Assembly: GCF_001611675.1 (NCBI RefSeq)
Contig: NZ_CP014766.1
Span: forward strand, 3,596,001-3,660,000
DNA: 64,000 nt
Direction: 5' to 3'
From: Pontibacter akesuensis
GTDB lineage: Bacteria > Bacteroidota > Bacteroidia > Cytophagales > Hymenobacteraceae
Below, one piece after another: positions 58,612-64,000 of this stretch. The first letter of the stretch is position 1; the number at the start of each line of letters is the position of its first letter. Under the pieces are notes generated by a model. It had not been told where the DNA came from. It ran no database searches and saw only the letters and a program-made list of their open reading frames with translations. A program made the translations under genes and the position numbers.

Positions 58612-61600
58612 ATGCCCTTACATTTATCAATAAGCAGGTTGCTTGTTTTATTGTTACTTACCTTTAGCACCCAAGCTACAGCATCACCCATTGCTACCCC
58701 TCTTCCTTCAAAGGCCCTAGCCTTGTCAGCTCCGCAGCTGAAGGCAAGGCCCTCACTAGTCGGAGCCATTTCCCTTACCTGGAATAAGATAGATGGCGCA
58801 ACTGGTTACGTACTGGAGAGGTCAAATACAGGAAATGCCGGCACTTTTGTACCCTTAGCCACCATCACGAATCCGGGAGTTCTTTACTATCGGGATGCTA
58901 CATTATACTATAGCCAAACAGCTTACTACCGCATCAAAGCTTCCGCGAACGGTGCGGAGTCTGCTTACAGTGCCGTGGCTAGCGCTACCACCCATCCTGC
59001 TTCCAAAACTTTCAACATCATGCCCCTTGGAGATTCCAACACAGAGGGGGGCAGCAGTGCTATCGCCGTGAACGAGCGGGGTGGTTACCGGGATAAACTG
59101 GAGGAGCTGTTGAACAACGCCATTTCCACAAACAAGTATGACTTTGTGGGAAGTGAAAGATCTGGCAGTAACTATGTTTCTGATACCGACCACGCCGGTT
59201 TTGGAGGGGCGCGGGACGAGGACATAGCCCTGTTGTTAAAGGACGGAAGGTTTCCGTACTACAACACAGGCGAGTTCCGTGGACCGGGCGGTGGTTTTTA
59301 CCTCGACAAGTATAACCCGGACATTATTCTGCTGCACATTGGAACAAACCAGGTAGATGGCTCTGCAACCAGCATCCAAGACGTGGTGAAAATACTCGAC
59401 CAGATTGACCTCTACGAGGAGCGGGCAAACCAAGAGGTAACGGTGGTGCTGGCTAAGATTATACTTACCGCCGGAGATAACCCATCGCTGGATGCCGCCG
59501 CAAAAAACTACAATAACTATGTGCGGGCAATGGCCGAGAAAAGAGTGCAGGCAGGAGACCGCATCGTGTTTGCCGACATGGAAGCCGGTGCCGGCCTGAT
59601 TTATGATAAAGCCCCGAGCGGTGACTTTACCGACAACCTGCATCCCAGCCGGAAAGGTTATGATAAAATGGCCCAGGAGTGGTTTGAGGTGCTGGAGAAG
59701 CTCCTGAACGTGACTCCGCAGCCCAATGATACTCAGGACCCTGAAACCACAATTGCCACGAAGCCTGCCGAGTTAAGCAACAAGTCTACTGCCACATTTA
59801 CCTTTACCAGCAACGAGAATGGCGTTACTTTCCAGGTGAAGCTGGATGGCGCAGCTTCCTTCAGCAATGCCACCACGCCTTACACGGTTTCGGGGCTGGC
59901 AGATGGAGAGCATACCTTGTTGGTAAGAGCTGTAGACCAGGCCGGAAACAGAGACGAGACGCCGGCTTTCTATACCTGGACCATCGACACCAAGGCACCC
60001 GCTGCACCTGTTGTGCTTACTCCCAAAGACAATGCGCTGCTGAACAATCCAAAGCCAACATTTTCCGGAACGGCCGAAGCAGGAAGTAAAGTAGTTGTAG
60101 CGGTAGACGGCAAAAGTATAGGTACGGCAACTGCCGCTGCTGACGGAAAATGGACGTTAACGCCAGGAACGGCCTTGGCAGAAGGCGAGCATACCGTTGC
60201 TGCCACTGCTGCGGATGCTGCAGGAAACAATAGCCCGGAAAGCAACACCATTGCCTTCACTATCGATTCAAAGGCGCCACAGACGAACATTGTAGAAAAA
60301 CCCGCAGCTATTACCAACAATGCTTCCTTTACATTCACTTTCTCCAGTGATAAAGCTAACGTGACGTACCAGGTGAAGCTGGACGGGGGGAACTATGCTG
60401 ATGCAGCCACGCCATACCCTGTGCAGAACCTTTCGGACGGCTCCCACACCTTGGCCGTTCGTGCCGTGGATGCTGCCGGAAACACCGATGCCTCGCCGGC
60501 CACCTATACCTGGGTGGTTGATACGAAAGCTCCCGCTGCTCCTGCCATGATCAAGATCACGGAAGACAGGGGACCAGACGCGAATGATAGAATAACCTCA
60601 GATAATACCCCGGAACTGGCAGGCACTGCAGAGGCGGGCGCAGAAGTAACCGTGTACAAAGACGGCACAACACTGGGCTCCGTGAAAGCTGATGCCTCTG
60701 GCAACTGGGCTTACAGCTCTGAAACTGCCTTGGCGGAGGGTGCCCATTCCTATACAGCTGCTGCCACCGACGCCGCCGGAAACACGGGTGCGAAAAGTGC
60801 GGCGTTCAACGTTCAGGTCGACCTAACCGCCCCAACCGGCAGTCTCACATCCGCTAGCAAAGCTGCTGTGAAGGACCCTTTTGCCATAAGTATTAAGTTC
60901 AGTGAAGAAGTATTCGGAGTAGCAGCCGCCGACTTCACCGTTAGCAACGGCACCCTGGGCAACTTTGCTTCAACGGATAAAGCCACCTACACCGCCACCG
61001 TTACACCAACCGCCGATGGTATGGTGCGCATGCAATTCGCGGCTGGCAAGGCCACCGATTTGGCCGGGAACCTGAACGAAGCATCGAATGCGCTGGAGCG
61101 CCAGTTTGATGCGACTGCCCCAGAGTTGGTGCTGAAAACGGATGCGCCCGCCACAACCAACACACCTTTTGTAGTTACCTTTACCTTCACCGAAGCCGTT
61201 ACGGGATTTGAAGCCGGGGATGTTGAAATTAGTAATGGCGCAGCCGGCAATTTCACAAAAATCAACGCCACGAAGTATACGGCCACTATAACGCCAGCTT
61301 CCGACGGAGAGGTAAGCATTAGTGTTGCCGCAGACAAAGCCTTTGATGCGGCGGAAAATGGCAACAAGGCCTCTGCAGCGTTAGTGCGGACGTATGATGC
61401 GCAGCGCCCAACGGTTGTGCTGAGCACATCGGCTAAAGGCCCGGTAAACGCTCCGTGTACGGTGCAGGTAAGTTTTAGTGAGCAGGTGGTAAACTTTGCC
61501 GCTTCGGATGTGCGGGTAACCAATGGCGAAGCATCCCAGCTAACGAAGGTGAATGACCAGACCTATACTGTGCTTATCACCCCTTCAGCAAGTGGCAACG

Positions 61601-63111
61601 TGGCTTTGAGTATGGCTGCCAAAGTGGTGCAGGACAAGGCAGCAAACGGCAACGAGGCATCAAACGAACTGGTTCTGGGCTATGATGCCACCCGCCCGAC
61701 GGTTAGCCTAAGCAGTAATGCACCAGCCAGAACAAACCAGCCCTTTACGGTGCTCGTTGACTTTAGCGAGCCTGTTACCGGCTTCGAAATTGGTGATTTT
61801 ATACTTGCCAACGCAACGGCTGCCGATTTCAGGAAAGTAAATGAGCAGCAGTATTCCGTGGTGATACAACCGGGGCAGGATGGCGCTGTATCAGTCAGTG
61901 TGCCTGCTAACAAGGCGCAGGATGCTGCCACCAACGGAAACACTGCCTCCAGCAAACTGGAGCGCCAGTATGACACCACAGCGCCTGCCCGGTATGCTAT
62001 CACCTTTGCAACAGATAAGGTGAACGTGGATAACCAGAACAATGTAGCGCTGCAAGTAACCGGCGCCGAAGTCGGGGCCTCCTATACCTATGCCATCAGC
62101 AGCGACAACGGAGGCAGCGAGATAACCGGAACAGCAACCGTTAACAATGCTTCCTTCACCATACCTGCACTAAACTTATCTGGTTTGAAAGATGGCCTGC
62201 TGACAGTGCGCCTGTACCTGGTGGATGCCTTGGGAAACAAGGGAGCCACGGTGACGGACGAGGTGGAAAAGCTTACAAAGAATGTTTCGGCCATAGCCGC
62301 TGTGGAGCGCATTATCGTGCCATTCAAAACGGCCTTCAATAAGGTGCCCCTACCTGCGCAGGTAGAGGTAACCTTTACGAACGGCGAAAGGGAAAACCTT
62401 AGCGTAACCTGGAGTGCCGGGAACTACAATGGCGAGGTGCCTGCCGCCTACGAGCTGACTGGAAAGCTACAACTGCCGGAGAATGCCTCTAACACAGAAA
62501 ACAAGATGGCTCGCGTTACAGTGGAGGTGGCGCCAAACCAGCCACCTACGAACATGCGTCTGAGCGACAATAAGTTCAGGCCGGATATCACACCTGCAGA
62601 GGCAATCGGCACGTTTTCCACAACCGACCCCGATGATTCGAACTTCACCTATACCCTTGTTGCCGGGCCGGGCGATACGCATAACAGCCTGTTTCGAATT
62701 GTTAATGCTGATGAGCTACACTTAGTCTCTAACCAGGGCTTGTCCGGTGTATCTGATTTTACCATCCGTGTCAGCAGTAAAGACCCCTATAACAACACCA
62801 TAGAGCAAATCTTTACACTCACCAAAACACTTTACGAGCCACAGCAAAAGCTTAAACTGGTAAATGCCTTCTCGCCTAACAACGACGGCCGGAACGATAC
62901 CTGGACGGTACCGGAACTCCGCTATTATAACCAGGTGGAAGTAGAAGTGTTTGACCGGTCAGGCGTGCGGATTTTCCACACCAGCAACCCCGAGGAGGGA
63001 TGGGATGGCAGAGGCGCTGGCGGAGATGTGCAGGCCGGATCCTACTTCTACATCATCCAGATAAAAGACATAAACCTGGTGCAGAAAGGCGTAGTTACCA
63101 TACTTAAGTAG
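58612..63111 (+). CDS. Large T9SS-secreted SGNH esterase with Ig-like repeats
   Basis: A 1499-residue secreted protein. The order of parts is: a signal peptide (about 1-25); a fibronectin III-like domain (about 45-130); an SGNH hydrolase domain with GDS (Asp141, Ser142), GTNQVD and the DNLH dyad (Asp341, His344); Ig-like domains from about 375; four tandem ~92-residue Ig-like repeats (about 740-1120); a further beta region; a cadherin-like domain (about 1305-1405); and a C-terminal gliding-motility-type domain (NAFSPNNDGRNDTW through DIN). That last domain routes the protein through T9SS with type B sorting. The substrate is likely an ester group on a polysaccharide. The PorP-like gene follows at once. 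Confidence 0.92.
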   Translation: MPLHLSISRLLVLLLLTFSTQATASPIATPLPSKALALSAPQLKARPSLVGAISLTWNKIDGATGYVLERSNTGNAGTFVPLATITNPGVLYYRDATLYYSQTAYYRIKASANGAESAYSAVASATTHPASKTFNIMPLGDSNTEGGSSAIAVNERGGYRDKLEELLNNAISTNKYDFVGSERSGSNYVSDTDHAGFGGARDEDIALLLKDGRFPYYNTGEFRGPGGGFYLDKYNPDIILLHIGTNQVDGSATSIQDVVKILDQIDLYEERANQEVTVVLAKIILTAGDNPSLDAAAKNYNNYVRAMAEKRVQAGDRIVFADMEAGAGLIYDKAPSGDFTDNLHPSRKGYDKMAQEWFEVLEKLLNVTPQPNDTQDPETTIATKPAELSNKSTATFTFTSNENGVTFQVKLDGAASFSNATTPYTVSGLADGEHTLLVRAVDQAGNRDETPAFYTWTIDTKAPAAPVVLTPKDNALLNNPKPTFSGTAEAGSKVVVAVDGKSIGTATAAADGKWTLTPGTALAEGEHTVAATAADAAGNNSPESNTIAFTIDSKAPQTNIVEKPAAITNNASFTFTFSSDKANVTYQVKLDGGNYADAATPYPVQNLSDGSHTLAVRAVDAAGNTDASPATYTWVVDTKAPAAPAMIKITEDRGPDANDRITSDNTPELAGTAEAGAEVTVYKDGTTLGSVKADASGNWAYSSETALAEGAHSYTAAATDAAGNTGAKSAAFNVQVDLTAPTGSLTSASKAAVKDPFAISIKFSEEVFGVAAADFTVSNGTLGNFASTDKATYTATVTPTADGMVRMQFAAGKATDLAGNLNEASNALERQFDATAPELVLKTDAPATTNTPFVVTFTFTEAVTGFEAGDVEISNGAAGNFTKINATKYTATITPASDGEVSISVAADKAFDAAENGNKASAALVRTYDAQRPTVVLSTSAKGPVNAPCTVQVSFSEQVVNFAASDVRVTNGEASQLTKVNDQTYTVLITPSASGNVALSMAAKVVQDKAANGNEASNELVLGYDATRPTVSLSSNAPARTNQPFTVLVDFSEPVTGFEIGDFILANATAADFRKVNEQQYSVVIQPGQDGAVSVSVPANKAQDAATNGNTASSKLERQYDTTAPARYAITFATDKVNVDNQNNVALQVTGAEVGASYTYAISSDNGGSEITGTATVNNASFTIPALNLSGLKDGLLTVRLYLVDALGNKGATVTDEVEKLTKNVSAIAAVERIIVPFKTAFNKVPLPAQVEVTFTNGERENLSVTWSAGNYNGEVPAAYELTGKLQLPENASNTENKMARVTVEVAPNQPPTNMRLSDNKFRPDITPAEAIGTFSTTDPDDSNFTYTLVAGPGDTHNSLFRIVNADELHLVSNQGLSGVSDFTIRVSSKDPYNNTIEQIFTLTKTLYEPQQKLKLVNAFSPNNDGRNDTWTVPELRYYNQVEVEVFDRSGVRIFHTSNPEEGWDGRGAGGDVQAGSYFYIIQIKDINLVQKGVVTILK
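60828..61980 (+). repeat. Four tandem Ig-like repeats inside the 1499-residue gene
   Basis: Four consecutive units of about 285 bases share the frame P, (F/V), FSE.V..F, A.D..V.NG, then TVTPTADG and A, ending in NA(L/R). Each begins near TAP. or RPT. They diverge at the DNA level, so this is an old duplication rather than a recent expansion. Confidence 0.75.
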
Positions 63112-63116
63112 TACCC

Positions 63117-64000
63117 ATGAAGAAATTTATACTTGCAGCATGTGTTTTAATGCTGAGCTGGGATGTACAGGCCCAGTCAGTGAAATCTTTTGCCAACTTT
63201 TCGCAATACAAGCACTATTTCAATCCGTCGCTAACGGGGCACGAAGGGTCGGTAATCAGGAGCCTGTACCGCAACCAGTGGACGGGTTTTGAAGACGCAC
63301 CCAAAACAATTATGGCATCGGCTGAGATCAGCACAAGCCTGTTCGGACGTGCTAGCGGCGACTACCAGTTCAGAAGAGACGACCGCTTGGGATCTGGTGA
63401 AAGCATGGGCGCGAAGCATGCCTTGGGCCTGGTGGTGCTTCGGGACCAGTTCGGCCCCCTGAAAGAGACACAGCTGGCGCTAAGCTATGGCTCCGGCGTC
63501 AGGCTATCAGAAGAGTTGCAGCTGCGTTGGGGCGTTGCGTTTACCTTCGCCAACCAGCGGCTCGACGCCAATAGCCTGGTTGTGGACCAGCCGGACGACC
63601 CGCAGTACACCGGTGTGATGGCTGATAACAACAGCAGCAGCAAAGGAGACATCAACCTGGGGCTATCGCTGGCAAGTGCCAATTACTATGTGGGGTATGC
63701 CGCACAAAATGTTACTGGCGGGCGCGTGTTATCCTCTGGCTATGAGGTATTGGAGAATGCCAACAAACTCCGCCATCAGGCACAGGCTGGCTTCCGCAAA
63801 AGCGTAAGCCAGCAGATTGGGTTCACTGTAAATGGCATTTACCATTACATGCAAGACGAGAAATCAGTGGCAGAGGCACAGGTGAAGGCCGTTTACAATA
63901 ACATGTTCTGGGTCGGCGCAGGCTATCGGGATGACCTTGCCTACAATCTGGCAGCAGGTGCGCGCCTAAAGCAGTTCCATATCGGGTATGCCTACGAAAT
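63117..64000 (+). CDS. PorP/SprF-like T9SS membrane protein, 3' end beyond window
   Basis: An open frame from the ATG at 63117 to the window edge (about 295 residues visible). The signal peptide is MKKFILAACVLMLSWDVQAQ. The mature N-terminus FSQYKHYFNPSLTGHEGSVI and SLYRNQWTGF matches the PorP/SprF family of outer-membrane barrels that help type IX secretion substrates. It lies 5 bases after the stop of the 1499-residue protein gene, and such pairs (like SprB-SprF) are usual: the barrel probably helps export or anchor the big protein. Barrel strands continue (LGLVVLRDQFGPLKETQ, GSGVRLSEELQLRWGVAFTF). Confidence 0.9.
   Translation, partial: MKKFILAACVLMLSWDVQAQSVKSFANFSQYKHYFNPSLTGHEGSVIRSLYRNQWTGFEDAPKTIMASAEISTSLFGRASGDYQFRRDDRLGSGESMGAKHALGLVVLRDQFGPLKETQLALSYGSGVRLSEELQLRWGVAFTFANQRLDANSLVVDQPDDPQYTGVMADNNSSSKGDINLGLSLASANYYVGYAAQNVTGGRVLSSGYEVLENANKLRHQAQAGFRKSVSQQIGFTVNGIYHYMQDEKSVAEAQVKAVYNNMFWVGAGYRDDLAYNLAAGARLKQFHIGYAYE

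Noticed and set aside
1..64000. CRISPR arrays, tRNA/rRNA genes, phage or transposase genes
   Set aside because: No regularly spaced repeats, no cloverleaf-like sequence and no transposase, integrase or capsid motif was recognised on reading both strands; a tRNAscan or covariance search would be decisive for the RNA genes.

Overview
The window looks like a chromosomal segment of a Bacteroidota bacterium, most likely a Cytophagales/Hymenobacteraceae-type organism (Pontibacter-like; this is an inference from gene content and style, not a database match). The support is a protein with a type IX secretion (T9SS) type A sorting tail, a 1499-residue protein with a gliding-motility-type C-terminal domain followed directly by a PorP/SprF-like gene, many short-signal lipoproteins and outer-membrane beta-barrels, multi-PAS histidine kinases, weak Shine-Dalgarno signals, and perfect TAnnTTTG promoter boxes correctly oriented upstream of several genes. 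No rRNA, tRNA, CRISPR array, phage or intact insertion sequence was recognised.

Layout. 1-24 kb is ordinary chromosomal housekeeping and envelope content: a partial lipoprotein, hydrolases, a neutral-ceramidase-like lipoprotein, a repeat-rich 0.9 kb intergenic region, the RNA-binding protein Tex, barrels, a pair of paralogous LEA-like lipoproteins around an M48-type protease and a GIN-domain lipoprotein, an M28 peptidase, an SDR, a Nudix hydrolase, a GH3 (NagZ-like) lipoprotein, a rhomboid/VTT membrane pair, an ion channel, an HD hydrolase and a sterol-desaturase-type oxidase. 24-37 kb holds a YejK-type nucleoid protein, small periplasmic proteins and a two-component module (kinase then OmpR-type regulator) next to a TlpA-like thioredoxin gene and a T9SS-exported protein. 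Both of those genes carry the same four-site CTTTAAC-type operator exactly 23 nt before a TAnnTTTG box, so this looks like a compact self-contained regulon. 37-44 kb has a 1170-residue multi-PAS kinase overlapping a receiver-only regulator, then a copper-type P-ATPase with a CopZ-like chaperone.

45.8-64 kb is a surface-polysaccharide and export region. A rightward run makes an initiating sugar phosphotransferase, a WecB/TagA glycosyltransferase, a CDP-glucose synthase, sugar-nucleotide modifying enzymes, a second nucleotidyltransferase and a GT4 glycosyltransferase. A leftward run encodes a GT61-type transferase, an AlgJ/AlgX-like SGNH protein and an AlgI-like MBOAT acyltransferase, which together suggest O-acetylation of the glycan. 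After that comes the secreted SGNH-esterase/Ig-repeat protein with its PorP-like partner, which runs off the right edge.

The most unusual signal is not a gene. The 7-mer AAGTATA (TATACTT on the other strand) occurs roughly 70-80 times by eye, about ten times the chance expectation, in both coding and non-coding DNA and on both strands. It shapes codon choice (Phe-Ile-Leu is nearly always TTT ATA CTT) and in one place is arranged as an inverted pair forming a hairpin. Its density resembles DNA-uptake signal sequences, but its function is unknown.
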